Shown one piece after another: positions 1 through 8,029 of a stretch of 64,000 bases of DNA. A model generated the notes under the pieces. That model was given only the letters and a program-made list of their open reading frames with translations. It made no database searches and was not told the origin of the DNA. Position 1 is the stretch's first letter, and each line of letters begins with the position of its first letter. Source of the stretch: an uncultured Roseiflexaceae bacterium (GTDB lineage: Bacteria; Chloroflexota; Chloroflexia; Chloroflexales; Roseiflexaceae). The DNA is taken from the NCBI GenBank assembly GCA_937988885.1, contig CALKHR010000034.1, positions 23,310-87,309 of the forward strand, in the 5' to 3' direction. Made by a program: the position numbers and the translations under genes.

Positions 1-1
1 T

Positions 2-967
2 GTGTACGTGTTGGTCGGTCGGCTCACTGGCCTTGACCACACGCGCGCGAGCCTGGCCACCATCAGCACGCTGATCGGGCGACTGGATATGGGGCCAGCG
101 CTGCGCAGCATCGCTCAGGTGCGCGAACTGCCCCGCCGCCCCCGCTACAGCGTCACCTCGAGCCATCTGGGCAAACGCAACTACTCGCGCTATGACATCG
201 AGCACGCCATCGAGCAGGGCTTGCGTGAGCCGTGGGTGTTCGTGCCGAACCGCCCCAGTGAGACGGCGCAGATCGGCCAACCCGCGCAGGACCTCGATCT
301 GCGCGTGCTGTTGGAGGACGATTGGGCACTGGTGGGCCTGCGGCTCGGCACCACACCCCTGCACCGTCGGCCCTACAAAGTCGCCAGCCAGCCCGGATCG
401 CTCAAAGCGCCCGTGGCCTACTGCTTGGCGCTGCTGGCCGACCTGCAGCCCGACGACATTGTACTCGACCCGATGTGCGGCGCGGGCACCATCCTGATCG
501 AAGCGCGCACCTGGCTGCGGAATGGCCGCTTGGTGGGTGGCGACCTGCAACCGAGCGCGTTGGCCTTCGCCGCCGAGAATATGCGCGCCGTCGGCCTCGC
601 CGTGCAGACAGTTGAGGAATCGGCGGTGGCGGAGGCGTTGCACACTGCGCCGTCCAGCTCGGCGCTGCTGTATCAGGGCGATGCGCGGGGCTTACGCCTG
701 CCCGAATCCAGCGTCCAGGCCGTGATCACCAATCTGCCGTGGGATCTGCAGGTGGCGGCGGGCGATAATGTCGCGGCGTTCTATCAGGCGGCGCTGCGCT
801 CGATCGCGCTGGTGTTGGCTCCGGGAGGCAGGGCGGTGCTGCTCAGCACGCAAATGGAACAGATGCAGGCAGCTCTGGCCCGTCGGCCCGAACTGCGCCA
901 AAACGATAGCTTCACCATCAGCCTGTTTGGTCAGCATCCCGCTGTGGTGCGTTTGCAGCGGGAGTGA
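2..967 (+). CDS. THUMP-type class I SAM-dependent RNA methyltransferase, 5' truncated by window edge
   Basis: The gene runs in from outside the window, so its N-terminus is missing. The visible part ends a THUMP-like RNA-binding half and then shows a Rossmann methyltransferase. The SAM-binding motif DPMCGAGTILIEA lies near residue 157 and the catalytic loop TNLPWDL near residue 247. The latter is the N-x-P-W type used by guanine-N2 methylases of the Trm14/TrmG10/RlmL group. It probably methylates a guanine in tRNA or rRNA in the cytoplasm; which one cannot be told here. The downstream gene begins 10 bases after the stop, so the two may be co-transcribed. Confidence 0.8.
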   Translation: MYVLVGRLTGLDHTRASLATISTLIGRLDMGPALRSIAQVRELPRRPRYSVTSSHLGKRNYSRYDIEHAIEQGLREPWVFVPNRPSETAQIGQPAQDLDLRVLLEDDWALVGLRLGTTPLHRRPYKVASQPGSLKAPVAYCLALLADLQPDDIVLDPMCGAGTILIEARTWLRNGRLVGGDLQPSALAFAAENMRAVGLAVQTVEESAVAEALHTAPSSSALLYQGDARGLRLPESSVQAVITNLPWDLQVAAGDNVAAFYQAALRSIALVLAPGGRAVLLSTQMEQMQAALARRPELRQNDSFTISLFGQHPAVVRLQRE

Positions 968-977
968 GAGGTGCGCG

Positions 978-2072
978 ATGAGCGAGTGTCAACTGTACGA
1001 GTTTGTAGCGCTTGAGCAGTCACTCGATGCCAAAGCGCTGAAGTATGTGCGGGATCTATCGAGCCGCGCCCATGTCACCGCCACTCATGCACTATTCACC
1101 TATTCCTATGGCAATTTCCCTGCGGACCCATTAAACGTGTTAGCCAAGCACTACGACATGTTGCTGTACATGGCCAACTGGGGCACGCGACAATTAGCAT
1201 TTCGCTTTTCCAAGGGCACACTCGATGCCAAAGCGCTAGCGCCATACTACAACGGCACCGACGAAATCGAGATCAAGACCGTCGGCCAGTACGAGATTCT
1301 TGACATAACGATTCGTGATAATGAAGGTGGCGGTGAGTGGCTCTCCGACGAAGGGCAGATAGCGCCACTGATTGCCTTGCGCGGCGATTTGATGCGGGGC
1401 GATTTGCGGCTGTTGTATTTAGCCTGGCTCGCTGCTGCGATAGAGGAAGATCAACTTGAGCCGCCGGTGCCAGCGGGTCTCAACGAACTCAGCGCCCCGC
1501 TGCGTGCGTTCATCGAGTTCATCGGGATCGACCAAGATCTCGTTGTGGCGGCAGCCCGCGCAAGCGCTCCGCTCAAGGCCACCAAAGAGCCGATCGAGGA
1601 ATGGCTGCGACTGCTCCCCGCCACCGAGCGCGACGCGTTTCTGTTGCGTGCGGCGCAGGGCGAACTGATCAACGGCCCGCTGCTGCGGCGGCTGCGTGAG
1701 CTTGGTGGAGCTACCTGGCCGGATATCTCCACAGATTCACGGCGCAGCTTAGGGGAGATCATCGAACGCGCTGAGGAAGTTCAGCGGCTGCGCAAACAGC
1801 GTGAGCGCGCCGAGGCCGAAAAGGCGCGCCTTGCGAAACTTGCGAAGCTTGCCAAGCGCGAGGCAATGACGTGGGGCGAGGTCGCGGGGTATTTGACGAC
1901 GCGCAAGGCGTATGGCTACGACAAAGCCGTGGAGCTATTAGGCGAGTTGCATGAGCTGGCTGTGCACGAGAAGCGAGTGGATGCGTTCAACAAGCGCTTG
2001 CAGGAAGTGCTTGAGCCATACGCCAAATCGAAAGCCCTGCAGGAACGCCTGAAGCGGAGGGGGTTGTTGTAG
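978..2072 (+). CDS. conserved hypothetical protein, 364 aa
   Basis: I do not recognise a named family. The ATG at 978 lies 10 bases after the upstream stop with a GAGAGGTG stretch before it, and codon use matches the neighbours. There is no signal peptide or membrane segment. Residues 1-150 are a mixed alpha/beta region; about 260-300 is a charged coiled-coil (runs of RAEAEKARLAKLAKLAK), followed by a basic helical tail ending LKERLKRRGLL-like. It looks like a soluble, possibly nucleic-acid- or protein-binding factor. It is the last gene before the lower-GC island. Confidence 0.6.
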   Translation: MSECQLYEFVALEQSLDAKALKYVRDLSSRAHVTATHALFTYSYGNFPADPLNVLAKHYDMLLYMANWGTRQLAFRFSKGTLDAKALAPYYNGTDEIEIKTVGQYEILDITIRDNEGGGEWLSDEGQIAPLIALRGDLMRGDLRLLYLAWLAAAIEEDQLEPPVPAGLNELSAPLRAFIEFIGIDQDLVVAAARASAPLKATKEPIEEWLRLLPATERDAFLLRAAQGELINGPLLRRLRELGGATWPDISTDSRRSLGEIIERAEEVQRLRKQRERAEAEKARLAKLAKLAKREAMTWGEVAGYLTTRKAYGYDKAVELLGELHELAVHEKRVDAFNKRLQEVLEPYAKSKALQERLKRRGLL

Positions 2073-2142
2073 CGTCTTTATAGGAGGAAGATTTGCTTGT
2101 TCGATTTCGATGGAATGAGCATATCTTCCTGATCGAACATAT

Positions 2143-2171
2143 TTGCGAGCAATTCGACCCTTTTGTATAAT
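2143..2171 (+). promoter_or_regulatory. sigma70-like promoter upstream of the VUT transporter gene
   Basis: TTGCGA (2143-2148), a 17-base spacer and a perfect TATAAT (2166-2171) face the transporter gene. The transcript would start near 2178 and carry a leader of almost 300 bases. The rest of the 2073-2471 gap is leader sequence. I looked for a preQ1 riboswitch there, since the gene product handles such molecules, and could not convince myself of one. A small CAGT..ACTG hairpin near 2296 is all I see. Confidence 0.55.
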
Positions 2172-2471
2172 GCGCGCGGTCATTTCTGCGCTATGCCATC
2201 ACGACTCCTCAAATCTCTATGCATCGTCGCACTTCCTCAAATGACAGTAGCGTTTTGACTGTAACGTTCAAAACGTGTCATCGTCGCTATAATCAGTGCT
2301 GAGTACTGGTGGAAGAACTACAGTGTAGTAGCGCATTGTTGTGCGCTGGTATCACCTGTGCAACATCGTGCGGTTTGAAAGAAAGAGAGGACAATTCGTC
2401 TCAAACTTGTTGGGAACGGTTGCCTAGGATGTTGAGTTCAAGTGTGCTGCTAATAGATAAGGAGGTTGTTT

Positions 2472-2999
2472 ATGGCGACTAAGGCAAAGTTGGGGATCAT
2501 TGCATTGATCAGCTATATCCTCACCATTTTTGCTGCCAATGTTGCAATTTCCTTGATAGGTGTTGTTCCTGTAGGTTTTGGCCTCATGGCCCCTGCTGGC
2601 GTTTATTTTGCTGGCCTCGCTTTTTCGCTGCGTGATGCTATTCAGGAGACGCTTGGGCGCCGTTGGGTTGTTGCCGCAATTTTGATCGGTGCGCTGGTTT
2701 CAGCGTTCCTTAGTGCACAACTCGCGCTTGCTAGTGGTATCGCATTTCTTCTAAGTGAGCTAGCTGATTTTGCTGTCTATACCCCACTTCGACAACGCTC
2801 TTGGTTTGCCGCTGTTGCTGTAAGCAACACTGTTGGTGCAGTAGTTGATAGTGCGTTATTCTTATGGTTAGCCTTTGGATCGCTAGAATTTTTGCTCGGC
2901 CAGATCACAGGTAAGCTTTGGATGACGCTCCTTGCAGTGGTGCTCATTACAGTGTGGCGGCGTTGGCAACTCAAATTCACCGCCTTCTCTCATAAGTAG
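2472..2999 (+). CDS. VUT family queuosine-precursor transporter (YhhQ/DUF165-like)
   Basis: The 175-residue protein is almost all membrane helices (about five to six). It carries the family signature in which a helix ends SELADFAVYTPLR, near residues 95-110, and a later TVGAVVDSALF segment. VUT/YhhQ proteins take up 7-deazaguanine precursors such as preQ0 and preQ1 across the inner membrane. A strong AAGGAGG sits 7 bases before the ATG at 2472, which decides the start. No queC, queD, queE or folE is in the window, so import would be the way this locus gets its base. It is the first gene of a + strand group with the DUF366 and DUF6884 genes. Base composition is lower in GC than the genes before 2072. 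Confidence 0.85.
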   Translation: MATKAKLGIIALISYILTIFAANVAISLIGVVPVGFGLMAPAGVYFAGLAFSLRDAIQETLGRRWVVAAILIGALVSAFLSAQLALASGIAFLLSELADFAVYTPLRQRSWFAAVAVSNTVGAVVDSALFLWLAFGSLEFLLGQITGKLWMTLLAVVLITVWRRWQLKFTAFSHK

Positions 3000-3044
3000 G
3001 TATTCGGTGAACTGCGAGACAACCATCTCGTTCAACAAATGTGA

Positions 3045-3632
3045 ATGGAAAAGGCAATGAGGATTCTCAACGTATCGGATCGCCAGATAACGTATGATGG
3101 CCGACAACTCGCGCCTCATTGGCTCTATCGTACGTTTAATCTATGCGGGGATGCTGCAGTGACTTTTATCGGGCCATGCAAAGTTGATCTCAGCGAAATG
3201 GTCGATATTGAGGATGTAAAAAATGCAGCGCCAATCTACAGTCCAATGATGCTTCATGTCATTGCTGAATTTTTTGGTAGTGACTTGCATCAAACAGTGT
3301 ATCGTCAGCGATTACTAATCGTGACTGCTAAGGAGTGGTTAGAGACCAAAACTGAGCGATCGGTGATCCGTAAGGGCGATGATCTCTACTTATCCCGTGC
3401 CGATGGAACCTTGGGTAAACTCTCAGTTTCAATCGCCACAGCAAGTATCACCTCAACTCTCATCCACACAGGTTTCAATATTCAGACCGATGGTACACCA
3501 GTGCCAACGGTCGGTCTCGCTGAACTTGGTATCGATCCGACTGAATTTGGCCAGGAATTGCTTCTGCGCTATGCAGAGGAAATTGAGGATATTTGGCTCG
3601 CCCGTTGTAAAGTGCGTGGGGTCAGCGAGTAA
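3045..3632 (+). CDS. DUF366 family protein
   Basis: The 195-residue protein matches my memory of DUF366, a mainly archaeal family of this length. Conserved stretches seen are PHWLYR (24-29), FIGPCKVDLSEMVDIEDVKN (41-60), IYSPMMLH (64-71), RQRLL (87-91), GDDLY (111-115), KLSVSIAT (125-132) and a C-terminal CKVRGV. The fixed Cys, Asp and Glu positions suggest an enzyme. Its activity is not established as far as I know; archaeal members often sit near preQ0 synthesis genes. Here it follows a VUT transporter by 45 bases and precedes DUF6884 and TGT genes, so a step that alters or hands over a 7-deazaguanine base is a reasonable inference. The start could also be the ATG at 3057. Confidence 0.7.
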   Translation: MEKAMRILNVSDRQITYDGRQLAPHWLYRTFNLCGDAAVTFIGPCKVDLSEMVDIEDVKNAAPIYSPMMLHVIAEFFGSDLHQTVYRQRLLIVTAKEWLETKTERSVIRKGDDLYLSRADGTLGKLSVSIATASITSTLIHTGFNIQTDGTPVPTVGLAELGIDPTEFGQELLLRYAEEIEDIWLARCKVRGVSE

Positions 3633-3681
3633 ATACCCTCTCTTCCTAGGAGCGTAATGAGTGCTGTATTTTCATACGTTT

Positions 3682-3691
3682 CTGGTATGAT
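3682..3691 (+). promoter_or_regulatory. extended -10 promoter before the DUF6884 gene
   Basis: TCTGGTATGAT contains an extended -10 element (TG-G-TATGAT, hexamer at 3686-3691) 60 bases before the ATG at 3753. No good -35 box is visible, which fits an extended -10 promoter. It would allow the DUF6884 gene to be transcribed apart from the two genes before it. Confidence 0.35.
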
Positions 3692-3752
3692 ACGCGGCTG
3701 GCACAGAATCTTAGGGTGCTAATGGGATGGTTGCATCATTCATGAGAAACGT

Positions 3753-4499
3753 ATGCGCTTGCTGATCCTAAATTGTTCTGCTCGCAAGCATGGCAGTGAA
3801 GATCTCATTCCTGCAATCGAGCGTTATGATGGTCCTGTTTGGCAGTTGCTGCGCAGTTATTTGCGCGACCATCAGCCTATAGTGCCACCTTTAGATGTAT
3901 ACGTCCTTTCAGCCGCGTTTGGCCTGATTCCTGCGGACAAGCCCATTCCCTGGTACGATCAAACAATGGATCCAGCACAGGCAGAATTGCTGCGTCCCTC
4001 GGTGTTGGCAACCTTCAAAACATTGATGCAGCGGGGATATGATCAACTCTGTCTTGGTTTGAGCCAACGGTATCTGCAAGCCATGCAAGGTTGGGAAGCT
4101 GTGGTACCTGTAACTGTACAAGTGACACTCACTGATGGCCCAATGGGTATGAAGTTGGGGCAATTACGTGCTTGGCTTAGGGGCTATGAATGGCAGCGGA
4201 ATGTTGAGCAACCACAACGCCTTGAGGCTGCTGAGCAACCGCGTGGTGAAGCTGTGATTGGTGGGGTAGCGCTTCGTCTCTCACAGGAAGAAGTTTTGGC
4301 TCAGGCACGCCTGGCGCTGGCGAATGATACAGTAGGTGCACAACGACGGTATCGTCATTGGTATGTGAGAATCGATGGAGCGCCTGTGGCCCCGAAATGG
4401 TTGGTGAGTCAACTGACCGGTTTGCCAACAAGCGCATTTGATGCGGGTGCTGCTCGTCGAGTATTGTTAGCGCTCGGCTTTGATATTGAGCATGTCTAG
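3753..4499 (+). CDS. DUF6884 domain protein with a C-terminal accessory domain
   Basis: Residues 1-150 are a DUF6884-type domain: an N-terminal LLILNCSARKHG strand-loop with Cys8, and an internal VLSAAFGLIPADKPIPWYDQTM-like segment (split here by the reader as SAAFGLIP and PWYDQTM) in which such proteins keep S-A-x-x-G-L-I and a Y-D pair. A similar Cys-Ser loop occurs in the extra C-terminal domain of archaeal TGT/ArcS proteins, so a link to 7-deazaguanine chemistry is plausible. Residues 165-248 form a second domain (WYVRIDGAPVAPKWLVSQL, then AARRVLLALGFDI). I have seen this layout as an add-on in nucleic-acid enzymes. The gene converges on the DpdA-like gene with a shared terminator. Confidence 0.6.
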   Translation: MRLLILNCSARKHGSEDLIPAIERYDGPVWQLLRSYLRDHQPIVPPLDVYVLSAAFGLIPADKPIPWYDQTMDPAQAELLRPSVLATFKTLMQRGYDQLCLGLSQRYLQAMQGWEAVVPVTVQVTLTDGPMGMKLGQLRAWLRGYEWQRNVEQPQRLEAAEQPRGEAVIGGVALRLSQEEVLAQARLALANDTVGAQRRYRHWYVRIDGAPVAPKWLVSQLTGLPTSAFDAGAARRVLLALGFDIEHV

Positions 4500-4546
4500 G
4501 GCGCTCTGAGTTTGACAAGAATACCTACCAGACCTAGATCCTATCT

Positions 4547-4588
4547 AAAGATGTCGAGGCTTTGCATGATCGGCGCCTCGACATCTTT
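4547..4588. terminator. bidirectional terminator between DUF6884 and DpdA-like genes
   Basis: Two 14-base arms (AAAGATGTCGAGGC and its complement) enclose a 14-base loop, with T-rich or A-rich flanks on each side. It lies between two convergent stops. The arm sequence is the same as the core of the MITE hairpins at 24724 and 52154. Confidence 0.75.
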
Positions 4589-4608
4589 ATTTTTACATTG
4601 ACCAAGTC

Positions 4609-5781
4609 TTAAGCTTTAAGAGTCGCGCTCATTTGGAGTTGTTGATACAGTTGCCACGTATTGTGGAAACCTCGGCGTCGATTGCGGTTGTTACCACGGA
4701 AGATGATAACTTCGATGCCAATCTCACGACAGATACGGCATGGGCATTCTTGCCAAGGTCGGGCTTCAAGCGTTCGACGATAATCACTCTCTAAGCGTTC
4801 GCCTGGTGTTGTCCAAAGCGATGCGTACGCGAGTGCGTGCCGCAACGCTGCTTCTAATGTCGCTTCTCCTCGATCGTATGCACGTAGGATATTGAGGAGA
4901 TTTTGCTCTTGGCGAGAGATCTCGGTCTCATCAGCGTTTAACTTGCGAGCCAGGGTACGAGCTTCGGGGACTCGAATAGCTGTAAAGGTGAGATCACCAA
5001 TAAAGTAATTGCGGCGTCCATCCATCCAAGCGCGTCGGAGACGTGAAGCGCTATCGAAACTTGTCACCCCTAACTTCGCGAATTCTTGAATTTTTTCAGG
5101 GCGATTAACACCAAACAGATGAACTTGGGTGTCTAATCGTAATTCAGGCTGTATTTCCTTAAGGATGCGAAGAATCTCATTTGTTTGACTGCGAACCAAG
5201 CCACCGATCGCAATGTATTGATACCCCATGAGTAGCAGTTCGTGCACTGCTCTGCGATAGGAATCTGGACTCCACCCTTGAGCTACGCCGATAGGAGTAA
5301 AGGTATAACCACCGCTTTTGTGCAATTTGAGGAACTCCTCATTATTGCGCATGGTGATATTCCAGCGGCGCTCCTTTTCATCTTCGTGTTCTGCAAAAAT
5401 AAGATGATCGATCGAGACGCCGAGATCGAAGCCAAGGGTTTGATAGTATTCGAGCATTTCGGCGGTTTGATAAGGAGGCTCTGGTTGATCCCAATAACTA
5501 AACGCTCCGCAATCGCCGAGAACAAGGTGTTGTGCATCCTTAGGCCAACGCAAATAATTGTGTACTGATCCAAGGCTGACGATAGTTGCTTGCTTGCGAG
5601 TGTTATCTTCAATGACAGCACGTGAGAGTAACAGACCATCGTAGGGAGGGTCTGGATAGATCTCATGAGCATAACGATCATCTTGGTAAGGGTTGCGACC
5701 GACAGTATGAGTGTCTGTGAGAAAGTCATACCCGGGATCAACGCGGTCATCCCAGTCGGGAATATAGTATTGTATTGACAT
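4609..5781 (-). CDS. DpdA-like guanine transglycosylase (TGT superfamily), 390 aa
   Basis: TGT-superfamily enzymes swap a guanine in RNA or DNA for a 7-deazaguanine base. The key elements are present: the acid/base loop LGDCGAFSYW with Asp90, GVAQGW (165-170), IAIGGLVRS (190-198) that lines the base pocket, the nucleophile loop TSFDSASRL with Asp243, and the zinc site Cys346-x-Cys348-x2-Cys351 with His373 (in GFHNTW). The sequence is closer in feel to DNA-acting DpdA proteins than to bacterial tRNA Tgt, which would read differently around the nucleophile. That is inference. The N-terminal 60 residues are an extra acidic region. It is transcribed away from its paralogue at 5980, with a 200-base shared upstream region. 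Confidence 0.8.
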   Translation of the reverse strand: MSIQYYIPDWDDRVDPGYDFLTDTHTVGRNPYQDDRYAHEIYPDPPYDGLLLSRAVIEDNTRKQATIVSLGSVHNYLRWPKDAQHLVLGDCGAFSYWDQPEPPYQTAEMLEYYQTLGFDLGVSIDHLIFAEHEDEKERRWNITMRNNEEFLKLHKSGGYTFTPIGVAQGWSPDSYRRAVHELLLMGYQYIAIGGLVRSQTNEILRILKEIQPELRLDTQVHLFGVNRPEKIQEFAKLGVTSFDSASRLRRAWMDGRRNYFIGDLTFTAIRVPEARTLARKLNADETEISRQEQNLLNILRAYDRGEATLEAALRHALAYASLWTTPGERLESDYRRTLEARPWQECPCRICREIGIEVIIFRGNNRNRRRGFHNTWQLYQQLQMSATLKA

Positions 5782-5979
5782 TGTTCATCTATCTATTTCT
5801 AATCGAAGAAAGGTTACTATAAGGTTCGACCTTTCTTGAGCGTGCTATCGTTTCTTGACAGATCATGAGGGGAAGGATATGCTATTTTCGCTTGAGATGC
5901 AGCGTTACTGCTTTGTAGACCGTAAACATGCGCTCTGCATGATCTGTTTTAACCCCACCAGTTTTTAATATGTCTTCTT

Positions 5980-6876
5980 ATGGATTACTATGTTTCTTGG
6001 ACACACAGCGATCCTATTTATCAACAATACTTGGAAAATGTGCGGGCACTCGTCAGCCCTCCGAATGTGAATCGTACGTGGCATCCTAGCGATTGGGTTA
6101 CATTACCGAATGCTTTAATTCTCGATAGTGGAGCTTACCAATATCATCGAGAAGGTCGTAGCCCTGATCCCGCAGCGGTACTTGAACGACAACTTCAGAT
6201 GGTTGCCAACCTCACGATACCAGTAGGTATCTGCCATCTTGATGTGCCTTTGCCTGGTACACGCAACCTTGCAGAACTAGAGCGTCGCGTGGAACAGAAT
6301 TTAGTGAACGCACGTTGGCTGATACAAAGGGCTCAACAACTCGACTTGCCCTCGAATATTCGCCTGATCGGTGTAATTCAAGGTGCAACAAGCGAACAAA
6401 TTTATAGCGTCGCTTGTGTTCTCGCAGAACTTGGCTATCAATCGTTTGCTCTTGGATCATTGGCTCGTATGGTGGCATACGCGAAGGATGAACTGCTTCG
6501 GCGGGTTGAGTCAGCGCTTGAGGCTATTGGTTCGGGCCTGCATGTGCTTGGTGTGAGTTCCGCACCACTCCTTCCAGAACTTAGGCGTATTGGTGTCGAA
6601 TCAGCAGACTCAGGAGCTCCCATCCACGAGGCATGGCGCGGGGGAGTATTTTATAGCCATCCCTTCAGGCGCTATAAAATTGAAAGTCCTTATTTCAAAG
6701 AGTGGCAACGAAGTTATAGTTTTGCTGAACTTCTCTCTTCCCCATTGCCATGCGCTTGCCCTGTTTGTCAGCAAGATAGTAGCCAATTACTACAACCTCA
6801 AGGCAAGAAATTCGTTAACCTACGGGCGATTCACAACTATTACCACCTCGTACAGGAACTAGGCTCTTCAACATAG
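5980..6876 (+). CDS. second TGT-superfamily (DpdA-like) protein, 298 aa
   Basis: This is a shorter paralogue of the product of 4609-5781. It keeps LILDSGAYQY (Asp49), GVIQGAT (131-137), FALGSLARM (156-164), a nucleophile loop VESADSGAPI with Asp210, and the zinc site Cys258-x-Cys260-x2-Cys263 with His285 in AIHNYY. The Cys-to-His spacing is 21 residues in both paralogues and the His is followed by Asn in both. All catalytic positions are there, so it should be active rather than a structural partner. It may act on a different substrate, or the two may form a heterodimer. It ends about 140 bases before the IS982 insertion. Confidence 0.75.
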   Translation: MDYYVSWTHSDPIYQQYLENVRALVSPPNVNRTWHPSDWVTLPNALILDSGAYQYHREGRSPDPAAVLERQLQMVANLTIPVGICHLDVPLPGTRNLAELERRVEQNLVNARWLIQRAQQLDLPSNIRLIGVIQGATSEQIYSVACVLAELGYQSFALGSLARMVAYAKDELLRRVESALEAIGSGLHVLGVSSAPLLPELRRIGVESADSGAPIHEAWRGGVFYSHPFRRYKIESPYFKEWQRSYSFAELLSSPLPCACPVCQQDSSQLLQPQGKKFVNLRAIHNYYHLVQELGSST

Positions 6877-7112
6877 CCCTAACGAGAGGCGAGTTTCGCT
6901 AATTTGTGCGATTGCCGCGCAAGTATACTCGACAGGGTCATGTAGGTCAAGAAGCCTTTTGGTAGATTGTATAAGTGGTTAAGTTGACATAAAATTAAAA
7001 GGCTTGACTATCGTTTTACCTAATGTACGACTCTTTGGCAGATCGACCCATCGAGTACTCCATGCCTAGAATAGATCTTACCAAACGCTATTCATACCGA
7101 TGGAGGTGCTCA

Positions 7113-8005
7113 ATGGATCGCGATGATTTTATCATCACTGTCTACTGTTTGGTGTGCGAGCAGTATCAGGCTATTTAGAGCCGCTATTCGCTCCGACGCG
7201 GGGATTTGCACCTGCCCTAATCGATGCCGAGGTGATCACACTCGAAATCTGTGGTGAGTACTTCAAGTTGAACACCGATCAAGACATCTTTGACTACTTT
7301 CGTACCCATTATCGGACTTGGTTTCCCGCTTTGACTGAACGCTCGCTGTTTGTTCGTCAAACTGCCAATCTCTGGCAAGTCAAGGCAGCGATACAGCAGC
7401 GTCTTACTCAAATCAGCGGTCAAGCTGCTGATCCGGTGCAAGTGATTGATACGCTGCCTTTACCAGTCTGTGCTCTCACACGCGCACCACGCGAGCGTTG
7501 CTTCACGATGCAGGCCGAGTATGGTTACTGTGTGGCCAAACAGATGCACTACTATAGTTTCAAACTTGGTTTGCGAGTGGCACGCTTGGGAATGATTACA
7601 TCGTTTCCGCTCTTGCCAGCCCGCCCACACGATACCAATATGCTTGACGATCTTGTCGATGGATGTACCGGTTTGACGCCAGCTGATAAAGGTTTTATCG
7701 ACGCGTTCCGTCAAGCCTTACTAGAAGAACGCCACGGTGTTCTGCTTGTAACGCCACCGCGTAAAGGGATGGCAGCCAGCAGCACGCCTGCTCTGCTGAA
7801 AGCCTGCCGATGCATCCGCAAGCGAGTGGAAATAGTTGCCTCGCAACTCACGGAACGATTTGCGATCTCGCGTATTCGGGTCCGTGATCTGTGGCACTTT
7901 CAGCAATGGCTGATACGCAAGGTGCTGGCGCGCACCATTGTGGTGTTTCTCAATCTGCAACTTGGTCGCGCTCCGCTTGATTTGGATAGCCTGGTCTCAG
8001 CTTAA
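7113..8005 (+). pseudogene. IS982-family transposase, frameshifted
   Basis: The family's usual start (MDRDDFIITVYCLVCEQYQA) is read from ATG 7113 but reaches a stop at about 7176. The rest, from GFAPALIDAEVITLEICGEY onward to the stop at 8005, is in another frame. The DDE residues lie in the second part (DAEV, and later SFPLLPARPHDTNM). A single-base shift near 7170-7190 explains it. With the right end also split by another IS, the element is very probably dead. Confidence 0.85.
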
Positions 8006-8029
8006 TTCTCTAAAAGTGTTGCACATTAG

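Noticed and set aside
2178..2471. preQ1 riboswitch before the VUT gene
   Set aside because: I could not find the preQ1-I, -II or -III core; the leader has only a weak hairpin.
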